Below, one piece after another: positions 52,660 through 61,980 of a DNA stretch of 64,000 nucleotides. A program made the position numbers and the translations under genes. This DNA is from Bradyrhizobium sp. NP1 (GTDB taxonomy: Bacteria; Pseudomonadota; Alphaproteobacteria; Rhizobiales; Xanthobacteraceae), in NCBI RefSeq assembly GCF_030378205.1, contig NZ_CP127385.1:6054001-6118000 (forward strand). Direction: 5' to 3'. Within the stretch, counting starts at the first letter, position 1. The number at the start of each line of letters is the position of its first letter. The notes under the pieces were generated by a model that worked only from the letters and a program-made list of their open reading frames with translations, did no database searches and was not told the origin of the DNA.

Positions 52660-53264
52660 CGACTTGGGCCGAGCTTCAGCCATTGCATTGCAGCTCCGGA
52701 GCAATGAAGTGGGCACTACCAATCCACCGCCCCAAGTAGCTGGGGGGATACCCACCGACCGAAACCCCACACTGCGTTGCGGGCTCGGAAGTGGCGTTGT
52801 CAGGCTGACCGTCGCCACGCGGCAGAGCGCGTGTTCCACGGCAGTTTGACCCAAGCCCTCCTGTTAGCAACTCGGTAACCGGTCAGCGCCCTCCCGGCGG
52901 TTTCCCACGCGGCCAGATACATGCCTAGCGCACCCAGAATGACTCATTCAACGCTCTGCGCGCGATCGTCAAAAAGGTGACACGTACGTCAGCCACACAC
53001 ATTCCATAACCGCTCATTCCGCGAATCGCATCACATCGATTTCACTAATGAAGATCGTCTATGATCTTTAAATGGGCTACAAACGCATCAAATTATCGAA
53101 GCCACCGAAGCAACACTCGGCCGTCGTGGGGATCAGACACTCATCGCGACGCGGCTGAAGCGCTTGCTACATGCTGATCGGCTGCTGGGATGCAATCCGC
53201 GCTCGAAATCACCTGATCAATGCACCTACGCCTTCTTTTCAGGCGTGCTTTCCGGGTCTGGAAA

Positions 53265-53464
53265 CGAGTACCTGTATCATCCACCGCGAGGTGTTTCACC
53301 AGGTGCCGCCACGCGTCGAATATTCGGCCACGCCGGAAGGTGCCCAGCTCGACCTGGCGCTCGCCCCGCTGGCGGAATGGGGCAAAAAGCACCAGCAGCG
53401 GACGGAAAAGGCGAAGGCCCGGAGCGGCGCCCGAACCGCGGCGGGAGGAGCCGCGCGAGGGTAG
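53265..53464 (+). pseudogene. HxlR-family regulator, C-terminal remnant
   Basis: Reads VFHQVPPRVEYSATPEGAQL then DLALAPLAEWGKKHQQR, the wing and last helix of HxlR-type winged-helix repressors (VPPRVEYSLTPxG is the family hallmark). The N-terminal half of the domain is not found in any frame just upstream. The tail is an alanine- and arginine-rich extension. The surrounding gap 52660-53555 shows no other gene; bases 53165-53265 contain no match I recognise. Confidence 0.6.
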
Positions 53465-53555
53465 CGCCGGATATGGATATACCAATTGCAATTCTAGGGT
53501 TGAATAACCCAGCAACGGTCGGCCAAGCTTCCGAGTGTAAGTTGATCGGCCACCC

Positions 53556-54323
53556 TCATACCTCTGCAAAGCTGGCGACCAGTCTTGTAGATCCGCTCGT
53601 GACGAGCCCGATATCCGAGCCAACTGCAACGAACCGGTATCCCCACTTGATGTAGCGCCGGGCACTTTCTTCAGAATTGCTCAGAATGCCTGCGGGTACC
53701 CCCATATCGGCGAGCGTCTGTCCTGCTTTGTGAATCGCAACTTGAACATCCTCGTGCAACGGATTGCCAATGTGCCCCATTGAAGCTGCGAGGTCCGATG
53801 GACCGATAAAGACGCCATCTACACCTCTCATGTGCGCAATACGATCGAGCTCAAGAAGACCCGAGATCGTCTCGATTTGGACGAGGACGCAAACGTTGTC
53901 GTTAGCATCACGGAAGTAATTCACGTTTCGGCCGTACTGGCTCGCCCTCCCGGAACCGGTGACTCCTCGAATTCCTGCGGGAGGATAGAGGCAAGCCTTG
54001 ACGGCCCTCTCGGCCTCACCCTCGCTCTCAACGAAGGGGACCAATATGGATGTCGCTCCAATATCAAGGACGCGCTTGATCAGGACAGGATCATTCCACG
54101 CCACGCGGACGACCGGGTTGGCGGAGCCGGATTTCATAGCCTGCAGTTGAGCGAGCAATCCGGGTAGCTCATTGGGAGAATGCTCCATGTCCAACAATAT
54201 CCAGTTGAAACCGCTTTGCGCGAGAATCTCGGCAACGATATTGCTGCAAAGGCTGCTCCAGAGCCCGATCTGAAGTTTTTTGGAAGCGAGCGACATCTTG
54301 AAGCGGTTGGGAGCTGGCTCCAT
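53556..54323 (-). CDS. HpcH/HpaI-family class II aldolase
   Basis: A 255-residue aldolase. The barrel begins KKLQIGLWSSLCSNIVAEIL; metal and catalytic residues are found in WILLDMEHSPNE (His), PVVRVAWND (Arg), VLVQIETISGLLELD (Glu) and FIGPSDLAASMG (Asp). It cleaves 4-hydroxy-2-oxo acids such as 4-hydroxy-2-oxoheptanedioate to pyruvate and an aldehyde, the final step of several meta-cleavage routes. The hydratase at the window end would supply such substrates. It follows the BisC-type gene by about 190 bases. Confidence 0.88.
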   Translation of the reverse strand: MEPAPNRFKMSLASKKLQIGLWSSLCSNIVAEILAQSGFNWILLDMEHSPNELPGLLAQLQAMKSGSANPVVRVAWNDPVLIKRVLDIGATSILVPFVESEGEAERAVKACLYPPAGIRGVTGSGRASQYGRNVNYFRDANDNVCVLVQIETISGLLELDRIAHMRGVDGVFIGPSDLAASMGHIGNPLHEDVQVAIHKAGQTLADMGVPAGILSNSEESARRYIKWGYRFVAVGSDIGLVTSGSTRLVASFAEV

Positions 54324-54512
54324 GCCCTGAACCTCGAACGACCTATAGCTGATTGCGCGGAAATCGTGAGCGGACAGTTCCCGCTCGTTGCGAGGATCGC
54401 AAGGTCACAATCAAGACCGTTCGCGTCTTGAACACCTCTGCTCGAACTGGATCGACGCGCTGTCCGCCAGTTCGATGGTCCGGAACGTATCGCCCTATCG
54501 TCGAGGCGAGGC

Positions 54513-56831
54513 CTATTGGGAAAAGTCAACAATCTCCGGCGGCCCAAACGCCGTGACCGGCGGGGGCTCCGACGTGTATTTCTCAATTTCGACCAGAGCC
54601 GTCTGAGCCACCGACCCTTGGGACAGTCGGGATGTACCCTTGTCCAGCGTGACGACGTTCGGATTGCCATGCTTTTCCAGGCTGCCAGGCTTTCCGCCTT
54701 CGAGCGGATCGTACCAGGCTCCTGTCGCGATCTGAACGACGCCAGGAAGGAGAAAGTCGGCGATAACCGCACTCGCCAGGAATGCCCCGCGATCGTTGAA
54801 TACCCGCACCACATCGCCGTGATTGATATTCCGCGCCACCGCGTCGTCTCGGTGAATGGCGATCGGCTCCCTGCCCGCGACCTTGCTAGCGCGACTGGCC
54901 GCGGCGGGATCCAGCTGGCTATGCAGGCGAGATGCCGGCTGATTAGACAGGAGATGAAGCGGGAATCGTGCTGCGATCCGGGCACCCAGCCACTCCTCCG
55001 GCTCAAGCCACGCCGGGTGCGGGAGACAATCGTCGTATCCGTAACTCGCGATGGTATCCGAGAAGATCTCGATCTTTCCCGACGCCGTCGCCAATCGGTT
55101 GCGAACTGGGTCCTCTCTGAAATCGCCGAGAAGAACCGGCACGAGCTCCGGCTCGGGAAATTGAAAGCGCCCGGCCGCCCAAAACGTATCGAAGTCGGGA
55201 GGAGCAAAGCCATTCTCGGCTGCGATCGCACGAGCGGTCTCGTACATGTGCCGCAGCCACGCCAGCTCGCTGCGTCCTTCGGTATAGGCTTTGGCAAATC
55301 CGAGCCGCTCTGCGACATCCGCAAGGATATCGAAGTCGTTCCGCGCCTGGCCGACAGGCTCGATAATCTTGTGCATCGCGATCCAGAACGGCGAGTGCTC
55401 ATGTGCCAGGATGTCATTCCGTTCCATCGTGGTCGTCGCCGGAAAGACGATATCGGCGTGCCTGGCCGCCGGGCTCCACCAGGGCTCGTGGACGATAATC
55501 GTCTCGGGGCGCTGCCAGGCTCGCAGAAAGCGATTGAGATTCGAGTTGTGATGAAAGGGATTCCCACCGATCGAATACACCAGCTTGATGTCCGGAAATG
55601 TAATCTGCTGTCCAAAGCAATCGATCCGTCCGCCTGGATCGAGCAGCATGTCTGCGACGCGGCCAACCGGCACATAGGTGCGAATCGCATTCGGCCCCAG
55701 CGGCAAGGTTGGACGCGGCATCCCGGCAACCCTGGGCGCCGAGATGCCGTTCACAGCGCTGAATCCGAGGCTAAATCCCCCTCCCGGCAGTCCGATCTGG
55801 CCCAGCATTGCCGCGAGCGTCACTGTCATCCAGACGGGCTGCTCTCCGTGGTCGGCGCGCTGAACCGACCAGCTTGTGGCAATCATCGTGCGATTTGCAG
55901 CCATTTGTCTGGCGAGGCCAGTGATGACCTCCACAGGTATGCCCGTAATTTCGGCGGCCCATTCCGCGCTTCGCGGCGTGCCCGCGACGCCGAGCAGATA
56001 GGCCTCGAAAGGCTCATAGCCGATGCAATATCGCGAAAGAAACTCGCGGTCATGCAATCGTTCCACGACAAGCGTGTGGGCAATCGCCAGCATCAAGGCG
56101 ACGTCGGTATTCGGACGAATGGGAATCCATTCGGCCCGAACTTCGCCCGGGACGTCCTGGCGTGATGGACTGATGTTGATGAATCTCACGCCCGCGCTGG
56201 CGGCGCTTTCAAAGTCGATCCCGCTTCGATGCACGACCGCCCCGCCGGCATCGATCTGCGTATTCTTGAGTGCAGCTCCACCGAACATCACCAAGAGTTT
56301 GGTCGATGCAATCACCTCCGGCCAGGAGGCCGTGAGCTCTGTGATGTCAGACCTTCCGAGCACGTAGGGCATAATTCCGAGTGCGGCACCGAAACTGTGG
56401 TTGCCTCGCTTGTCGACATAGCCACCATGGAGGCCGAGAAACCGTTTCAGAACACTTGGGCCGTGATGAAATCGGCCCGCGCTCGCCCAACCGTAGGAGC
56501 CTCCGTAGATCGCCTCGTTGCCGAACGCCGACTTGACCCTACTCAACTCTTCGGCGACCAGGTTGAGCGCGTAGTTCCAGTCGACTGGTACGAAGGAGTC
56601 GCCTCCCCTATTCCTGGTGTCCTCCTTACGCCGCAAGAATCCAGCGCGAACGTAGGGTCGATCGATACGCAGGGGCGACCGTACCAATTCGGGAAGGCCA
56701 AAAAGAAGAGCCGGAGGCTGTAGATCGGCTTCAAAGGGTGAGCTCGCGACGATATCGCCCCGCTCGTTGGTTTCGACGTTGTATACACCCCAATGCGAGG
56801 CCGTCTGACTGATGCGATGCCTTCCAGCCAC
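54513..56831 (-). CDS. BisC/TorA-type molybdopterin oxidoreductase (biotin or N-/S-oxide reductase-like)
   Basis: A 772-residue enzyme. It lacks an N-terminal FeS Cys motif and a Tat signal, and opens with SQTASHWGVYNVETNERGD, both as in cytoplasmic BisC. The Mo ligand is the Ser in AIYGGSYGWASAGRFHH. Further family blocks: VMFGGAALKNTQIDAGG, PIRPNTDVALMLAIAH and LLSNQPASRLHSQLDP at the C-terminal MGD domain. BisC reduces sulfoxides or N-oxides; here it might also hydroxylate or reduce a catabolic intermediate. The start is probably GTG with AGAGGA upstream. It is 74 bases after the MFS gene. It is not close to the FeS-containing Mo-enzymes of modules 1 and 2. Confidence 0.85.
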   Translation of the reverse strand: MAGRHRISQTASHWGVYNVETNERGDIVASSPFEADLQPPALLFGLPELVRSPLRIDRPYVRAGFLRRKEDTRNRGGDSFVPVDWNYALNLVAEELSRVKSAFGNEAIYGGSYGWASAGRFHHGPSVLKRFLGLHGGYVDKRGNHSFGAALGIMPYVLGRSDITELTASWPEVIASTKLLVMFGGAALKNTQIDAGGAVVHRSGIDFESAASAGVRFINISPSRQDVPGEVRAEWIPIRPNTDVALMLAIAHTLVVERLHDREFLSRYCIGYEPFEAYLLGVAGTPRSAEWAAEITGIPVEVITGLARQMAANRTMIATSWSVQRADHGEQPVWMTVTLAAMLGQIGLPGGGFSLGFSAVNGISAPRVAGMPRPTLPLGPNAIRTYVPVGRVADMLLDPGGRIDCFGQQITFPDIKLVYSIGGNPFHHNSNLNRFLRAWQRPETIIVHEPWWSPAARHADIVFPATTTMERNDILAHEHSPFWIAMHKIIEPVGQARNDFDILADVAERLGFAKAYTEGRSELAWLRHMYETARAIAAENGFAPPDFDTFWAAGRFQFPEPELVPVLLGDFREDPVRNRLATASGKIEIFSDTIASYGYDDCLPHPAWLEPEEWLGARIAARFPLHLLSNQPASRLHSQLDPAAASRASKVAGREPIAIHRDDAVARNINHGDVVRVFNDRGAFLASAVIADFLLPGVVQIATGAWYDPLEGGKPGSLEKHGNPNVVTLDKGTSRLSQGSVAQTALVEIEKYTSEPPPVTAFGPPEIVDFSQ

Positions 56832-56865
56832 AAGATCCTCTTATCGTCTTTGCAGAATGCCGGCT

Positions 56866-56889
56866 GGGGCGGCCTCACCGCGCCGCCCC
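56866..56889 (-). terminator. GC-rich hairpin between MFS and BisC-type genes
   Basis: GGGGCGGC and GCCGCCCC separated by eight bases. No T-run follows, so it may be an attenuating hairpin or an mRNA-stability element and not a full terminator. Confidence 0.4.
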
Positions 56890-56905
56890 ACTCTCTTAGG
56901 TCATG

Positions 56906-58246
56906 CTAGCGCGGAGTGGCTGCTACCGGTACCGCGCCTTTCGCCGGAGATGATTCCGCCAAAAGCGCGCTTCTTCGCAGCGCGACGATCCAAAAGCTCG
57001 CCAGCAGTCCGATCACCCCGCCTCCTATCCAGCAGAATGCAGGAGCAGGGAGCAGATCGTTCGCCTGGATCAAGTAAGTCGCGACCAGCGGTGCAAGGCC
57101 CTGGAATATCGCGTTGCTGACATTGTAGCAGAAGCCATAAGCGCTGAACCTCACGTTGCTCGGAAAGAGATCCGCAAGAAGAGGACCGACTGTCCCGGTT
57201 ACCAGCGCGAGAAACAACGCACTGACCGTGACGACAAGGACGGGATCGGCGCTCTTGGCCGCGAGCACGGAATAGGCCGGCCATGCCCCGACCATGAGGG
57301 CGATCATCCCGATTCTATAGAGCAGACGCCGATTGATGAGATCCGACATCCAGCCGTAGACGACGGCGAAAATGGCGAGCACGACGCTCCCGAGCGTTAT
57401 CGCGGTCGGCACGATGGCCGGGTCATATCCAACGACCTTGGCGAGGTAGACCGGCATGTAAGCAAACAGCAGACCTCCAAGTATTCCATTGGGCGCAACG
57501 ATGCAGATGCCAACCAGCAGTTGTGGTCGATATGATCGAATCAAGTCCGAGAACGGAGAACGAACCACGCTGGATTGAATCCGGAGGAACTCCGGTGACT
57601 CCTCGATATTGCGCCTGACCAGCAACGCGACGATCCCGAGCGCGCAGCCCAGGACAAAGGCGAGGCGCCAGCCGTACGCCGCCACGTCGGCCGGCGCGAG
57701 GAAATGGTGAACGAGCGAGCTGACTAGATTCGCGATGATGACTCCTGTCACGGTCAGGCAAAACAGCAGGCCGCACGCAAAACCCGCCCGCCGGGGTACC
57801 ACTTCAACACAATACGTCAGCGCGCCGGCTCCCACCCCACCCAGGCATACCCCTTGGACGAGCCGCAAGGCGGTAAACACCAAAGTGGCTAACACGCCGA
57901 TCTGCGCATAACCTGGGACGAGGCCCATACCGAGTGTCGCCAACGAAACCAGCAGCAGACTGAAAAGGAAGGTGCCGCGCCGACCGTATCGATCTCCGAA
58001 ATGACCGAGGATGACGCCGCCAAGCGGTCGGGCGAGATAGCCGATGGCAAAGACGGCAAAAGTCTGGACGATGGACGTCGCCGAATCCGACGCGGGAAAC
58101 ATCTGACTTGAAATGTATTGCGCGAACACAGCGTAAATCATGAAATCGTAATATTCGATCGCGTAGCCGAAGGTCGCGAGTGCAATTACACGCCATTCGC
58201 GTCCGGTTATTCTGGAACGCGCCTCTCCTGAATTAGCAGATACCAT
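56906..58246 (-). CDS. MFS transporter, metabolite:H+ symporter (MHS) family
   Basis: A 446-residue, 12-helix major facilitator protein. MHS signatures: FGYAIEYYDFMIYAVFAQYI in helix 1, RPLGGVILGHFGDRYGRR after helix 2, and RLVQGVCLGGVGAGALTYCV in helix 4. MHS members import carboxylates such as 4-methyl-o-phthalate, citrate, shikimate or proline. It probably feeds the third Rieske pathway. GGAGGGG precedes the ATG. Confidence 0.9.
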   Translation of the reverse strand: MVSANSGEARSRITGREWRVIALATFGYAIEYYDFMIYAVFAQYISSQMFPASDSATSIVQTFAVFAIGYLARPLGGVILGHFGDRYGRRGTFLFSLLLVSLATLGMGLVPGYAQIGVLATLVFTALRLVQGVCLGGVGAGALTYCVEVVPRRAGFACGLLFCLTVTGVIIANLVSSLVHHFLAPADVAAYGWRLAFVLGCALGIVALLVRRNIEESPEFLRIQSSVVRSPFSDLIRSYRPQLLVGICIVAPNGILGGLLFAYMPVYLAKVVGYDPAIVPTAITLGSVVLAIFAVVYGWMSDLINRRLLYRIGMIALMVGAWPAYSVLAAKSADPVLVVTVSALFLALVTGTVGPLLADLFPSNVRFSAYGFCYNVSNAIFQGLAPLVATYLIQANDLLPAPAFCWIGGGVIGLLASFWIVALRRSALLAESSPAKGAVPVAATPR

Positions 58247-58500
58247 GATGATCCCCTCCCTCCGTCCCGTAGCTTGAGAATGCCATGGCAGACGGTCGGA
58301 AAAGGATCGAACCGGACCACAGCAGGTCCGTCCACGCAGAGTTGGACTTCGTTCGTGCAGCGAACGCCATCGCGATTGACTGCACTGGTACGATCGTGCG
58401 GTGGCGAGAGCCCGCGCGCCAGACATCAGTTGCAATGATCGAACCTGCGGCAGCAAGCAAGAAAAACATCATCGGCGGCCGCCGCGGCTCCCCCTTCACG

Positions 58501-58532
58501 AAAAAGCCGCCGCATCGACGTGAGCGGCGGCT
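58501..58532 (-). terminator. Terminator of the third Rieske operon
   Basis: On the minus strand AGCCGCCGC and GCGGCGGCT form a 9-bp stem with a 10-base loop, followed by TTTTT. It starts about 40 bases after the Rieske stop codon. Confidence 0.85.
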
Positions 58533-58569
58533 CGCAAATCTGCCGTTGGCGACCCGGCTCCAGCCCGCT

Positions 58570-59703
58570 CTAGTCTTTCGAGCCCGCGTGGCTTTCCTGC
58601 CGTTGGGAAAAATCGTCTCTCACCTCGACCTCAAATTCGGACGGCTTCGTCCCACGCGCGTTCTCGCACATCTTGCGCCACTCGATGATGCTCAAATCCG
58701 GACGGTACAGTTGCTCCGGCGGCGTCTCCGTCAATTCGACCATCCACGCATCTTCATTATTAAAGCTGACGTGGAAGATCCAGCGGATGTAGGTCCAGTA
58801 CCGCAGACGCAAGAACAGACGGTTGAATGCATTCGTGTGCTTGACGAGCACCTGCGCATAGCGGTGATGCCCGGCCTTGGTCGGAACGTACCATTCGAAG
58901 TGCATGTATTTTCCAAGCTCAACCCGAAGCATGCACGGCAGCCTTATCGAGGGCGTTGAAAGCACCCTCTTGGATTTCCACCAATGGATTTTCGGCCATT
59001 TGCCCAGGCGGGGAAACTCGCCCTGGAAATCCACTTTGGTGGGCTTGCGAACGAGCCAGCCCTCTTCATCCAGCACCATCTTGGACTGAATCCAACCGGG
59101 CAACTGCATGAACATGGCGAACCAGGAGTTGCGGTGCAGGAATTTTCCGTGACCGTCGTCGAAGCCGTTCTCCGCACCATAGCGCCAGTCTCCCGGCCGT
59201 TCGGTAAAGCGCCACATCATCGCGGCGTCGTCGCGTAGAAGTTCGCTCGGGATGTCCTGCTCGACCGGCGGCGGCGTGTCCTTTCCGTTGTAGATCCAGA
59301 TCAGGCCGGCCCTTTCCTCGACGGGATACACCCGGACATGCGCATTCCCGCAAACCTTCGAGTCCGGGCCGTCCGTCAGCGCGGCGACCACTTTTCCGGT
59401 TTCGAGGTCGTAGGTCCAGCCGTGATAGATGCAGCTCCATGTCTTGGGAAAAACCTGCGTGCCCTTGGAAAGCGGAATTCCGCGATGCGGACAGCGATCA
59501 TGCAAGGCAAAGGCCCGGCCCTGGTCGCGATAGAACATGATCCGCTCTCCGAAGAGCGTCAGCGCCTGCGGCTTGCCGTCCTTCAAATCCTTCGAGCGCA
59601 TCACCGGGTACCAGTAGTTCTCGAACCCCACCGCAGCCTCGTCGTATCGCGGGAAGCGCGTCTTGCCTCTCTGGAGTCCCGTCACCTGGAAATGTTGATT
59701 CAT
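58570..59703 (-). CDS. Rieske non-heme iron oxygenase, alpha subunit (third)
   Basis: A 377-residue oxygenase. Rieske ligands: C71-x-H73 (CPHRGIPL) and C91-x2-H94 (CIYHGWTYD). Iron site: ENGFDDGHGKFLHR with His185 and His190 and acidic residues before them. C-terminal part rich in Trp and basic residues, unlike the other two Rieske proteins. No reductase gene lies within this operon, so it must borrow electrons from a reductase encoded elsewhere, for example one of the two PDR-type proteins in this window. GGAGC precedes the ATG. Confidence 0.9.
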   Translation of the reverse strand: MNQHFQVTGLQRGKTRFPRYDEAAVGFENYWYPVMRSKDLKDGKPQALTLFGERIMFYRDQGRAFALHDRCPHRGIPLSKGTQVFPKTWSCIYHGWTYDLETGKVVAALTDGPDSKVCGNAHVRVYPVEERAGLIWIYNGKDTPPPVEQDIPSELLRDDAAMMWRFTERPGDWRYGAENGFDDGHGKFLHRNSWFAMFMQLPGWIQSKMVLDEEGWLVRKPTKVDFQGEFPRLGKWPKIHWWKSKRVLSTPSIRLPCMLRVELGKYMHFEWYVPTKAGHHRYAQVLVKHTNAFNRLFLRLRYWTYIRWIFHVSFNNEDAWMVELTETPPEQLYRPDLSIIEWRKMCENARGTKPSEFEVEVRDDFSQRQESHAGSKD

Positions 59704-59951
59704 CGATTTGCTCCAGATCCTCACCTAGAGGTCGGCGGCGCCTGCCGTCCGACCGCGTTTAGCGTAAATCCTAGTGCCACACATGCAGCCCAGGCCATGG
59801 TTTTGATTCGCAAGTTCACACTGCGAACAATGAAATCAAGGTCGAACCGACCTTTTTTGCATCGCAAAAAGCCGGCCAACCTTCGCGCCACCGCCCTCCC
59901 CTCACGTCCCCCAACGCAAAAGATCGACCTCGGGCTGAGCCGATCGCGGCC

Positions 59952-61124
59952 CTAGTTGGGCGCAAGCATTCGCTCCGCCACTCCGGCGAACAAGGCGGCA
60001 CCATAAGGAATGGCTTCATCGTTGAAGTCATAGGCTGGCGTATGCAAGAGCGCAGCGCCGGCCTCTCCACGGGCAATGCCGACATTCATGAATGCGCCCG
60101 GGCAGCGCTCGAGCATGTAGCTGAAATCCTCTGAAGCCATGAGCAGAGGTCCGCTCGAACTTACATTCTCCGCGCCAACCAGGCTCGCCGCCGCTTGGAT
60201 GAGCACGTCGGTCGCGTTGGCGTCGTTGACGAGCGGAGGGACAAGGCGCTGAAAGTCGATCGAGGCAGTCGCCCCGAAAGCCGAGGCCACCGACTTGACG
60301 ATCGCATTCATCCGCTCCTCAATCGTGTCGATGACCCCCGTGCTGAAGGCCCTCACGGTGCCACCGAGCCTTGCCGTTCGCGGAATCACGTTGAATGCAT
60401 CGCCGGCGGAAATCTGCGTGACGCTTAAAACCGCGGCTTCGACCGGCGAAATGTTGCGCGCCACGATCGCCTGAAGCGAGACCGTGATGTGAGCGGCGCT
60501 CAAGACTGGATCGATGGACGCTTCAGGACGGGCCCCATGCGATCCCTTCCCAACAATGTCGATCGCAAATGAGGCCCCGCCGGCCATCATCGCACCTGGC
60601 CGGATGACATACTTGCCGACCTCCAGTCCAGGCCGGTTGTGAATGCCAAAAACCGACCCGCACGGAAAACGATCGAACAGACCGTCGTCGATCATGGCCT
60701 TAGCTCCGCCGAAAATCTCCTCGGCGGGTTGAAAGATGAAATTGATCGTTCCGTCGAAGTTTTTCGAGTGCGCCAGGTATCGCGCGGCGCCGAGCAGGCA
60801 GGCCGTATGACCGTCATGTCCGCAAGCGTGCATCGTGCCTGGTGCCTGGCTTGCATAGGGCCTGCCCGATTCCTCCTGAATGGGAAGTGCGTCCATGTCC
60901 GCTCGCAATCCGGTCGAGCGGCTCGAACTGCCCGCCCTGAGCACGCCGACAACGCCGGTTCCGCCGATGCTCGTATGAACTTCGAGGCCGTATGCTGCCA
61001 GCTCCTTGGCAACGATACCTGCTGTTCTCTGCGTGTCGAAACCCAATTCAGGGTTCGCGTGCAGATCGCGTCGAATCTCCGTGAGCTCGTTCTGATATCG
61101 CATCACGCGATCGAGAATGGCCAT
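59952..61124 (-). CDS. M20 family metal-dependent amidohydrolase (N-acyl amino acid / hippurate hydrolase-like)
   Basis: A 390-residue two-domain peptidase-like enzyme. Metal ligands: GLRADMDALPIQEESGRPYA, the HACGHDGHTACLLGAARYL block, the Glu pair in FQPAEEIFGGAKAM and a C-terminal His in LLHTPAYDFNDE. A dimerisation domain lies at about 185-290. Such enzymes release an amino acid from an acyl or aromatic amide. In this operon it may cleave an aromatic amide conjugate before ring oxidation. The ATG at 61124 was chosen since it begins the family's usual N-terminus. Confidence 0.9.
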   Translation of the reverse strand: MAILDRVMRYQNELTEIRRDLHANPELGFDTQRTAGIVAKELAAYGLEVHTSIGGTGVVGVLRAGSSSRSTGLRADMDALPIQEESGRPYASQAPGTMHACGHDGHTACLLGAARYLAHSKNFDGTINFIFQPAEEIFGGAKAMIDDGLFDRFPCGSVFGIHNRPGLEVGKYVIRPGAMMAGGASFAIDIVGKGSHGARPEASIDPVLSAAHITVSLQAIVARNISPVEAAVLSVTQISAGDAFNVIPRTARLGGTVRAFSTGVIDTIEERMNAIVKSVASAFGATASIDFQRLVPPLVNDANATDVLIQAAASLVGAENVSSSGPLLMASEDFSYMLERCPGAFMNVGIARGEAGAALLHTPAYDFNDEAIPYGAALFAGVAERMLAPN

Positions 61125-61141
61125 TTCCTCGCAAACCTTGA

Positions 61142-61924
61142 TCAAATAAGGGATCGACGCCCGGACAGCCCACCGTCGACATTCACGACCGTCCCGCTGG
61201 TATAGGAAGAAAGATCCGACACCAGGAAGGCGACAGTGCTGGCAATCTCTTCCGGGGTCGCTGGCCGCCCATAGGGCAGATTTGCGGAAAACTCGGGCCA
61301 TCTATTTTCGTCGCCGAACTTTTCGCGCGCCATTTCCTTCTGAAGCTGTATAAGCCGCTCCGTCGCGACCGGCCCGGGATTTACCCCTAGCACACGGACC
61401 CCGTCATAGATGCTCGTTCCGCCGACTGCGCGCGTAAACGCCATCAGCGCTGCATTTCCGGAGCTGCCGGCGACGTAATTGGAGTCAACGAGCTCGCCTG
61501 CGATCCCGATGATGTTGAGGATTACGCCCTTGCCTCGCCGCTTCATCTCCGACAGATAAGCGCGCGTCAGATTGATGTAACCGAAGACCTTCAAGTCCCA
61601 TTGCGATCGCCAGAGCTGATCATTGGTCGCATCAAGTGATCCGCGCGGAATGGCTCCGGCATTGTTGATGAGAATATCGACGTCGGAAACGGCTGCGACC
61701 AACCGGTCACGCTGCTCGGCGTCGGCGATGTCGACCACCATTGTTTGAACGCCGGCATCCCGTTCCGACCGGAGCTTTTGCTCTGCTTCGTCCAGATCGT
61801 GCTTGGAACGCGCGGCAAGAACGACATTGCATCCCGCGCTCATCAGACGAGACGCCGTTGCAAAGCCGATTCCCTTCGAGCCACCGCTAATGAGCGCCTT
61901 GCGCCCCGCAAGATTGAGATTCAT
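61142..61924 (-). CDS. Short-chain dehydrogenase/reductase
   Basis: A 260-residue SDR. Cofactor motif ALISGGSKGIGFATASRL (TGxxxGxG with Ser-Gly-Gly), NNAG motif DILINNAGAIP, and the catalytic stretch NIIGIAGELVDSNYVAGSSG. The usual catalytic pattern is Ser...YxxxK; here the Tyr in NYVAGSSGN is followed by S where K is expected, so the canonical Lys is missing. The C-terminal VDGGLSGRRSL is standard. The start is uncertain: ATG 61924 fits the fold, whereas GTG 61963 has a better ribosome binding site. Confidence 0.82.
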   Translation of the reverse strand: MNLNLAGRKALISGGSKGIGFATASRLMSAGCNVVLAARSKHDLDEAEQKLRSERDAGVQTMVVDIADAEQRDRLVAAVSDVDILINNAGAIPRGSLDATNDQLWRSQWDLKVFGYINLTRAYLSEMKRRGKGVILNIIGIAGELVDSNYVAGSSGNAALMAFTRAVGGTSIYDGVRVLGVNPGPVATERLIQLQKEMAREKFGDENRWPEFSANLPYGRPATPEEIASTVAFLVSDLSSYTSGTVVNVDGGLSGRRSLI

Positions 61925-61980
61925 TTCAAAGAGTACCGAGTTCGGGAGCGCCCCACCGTACACGACGCAGCCTTTCCGAA

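Noticed and set aside
54134..56165. Two long open frames over the BisC-type gene (one on each strand, other frames)
   Set aside because: The 772-residue Mo-enzyme has full family motifs in its frame; the others are Ser/Arg-rich without motifs.
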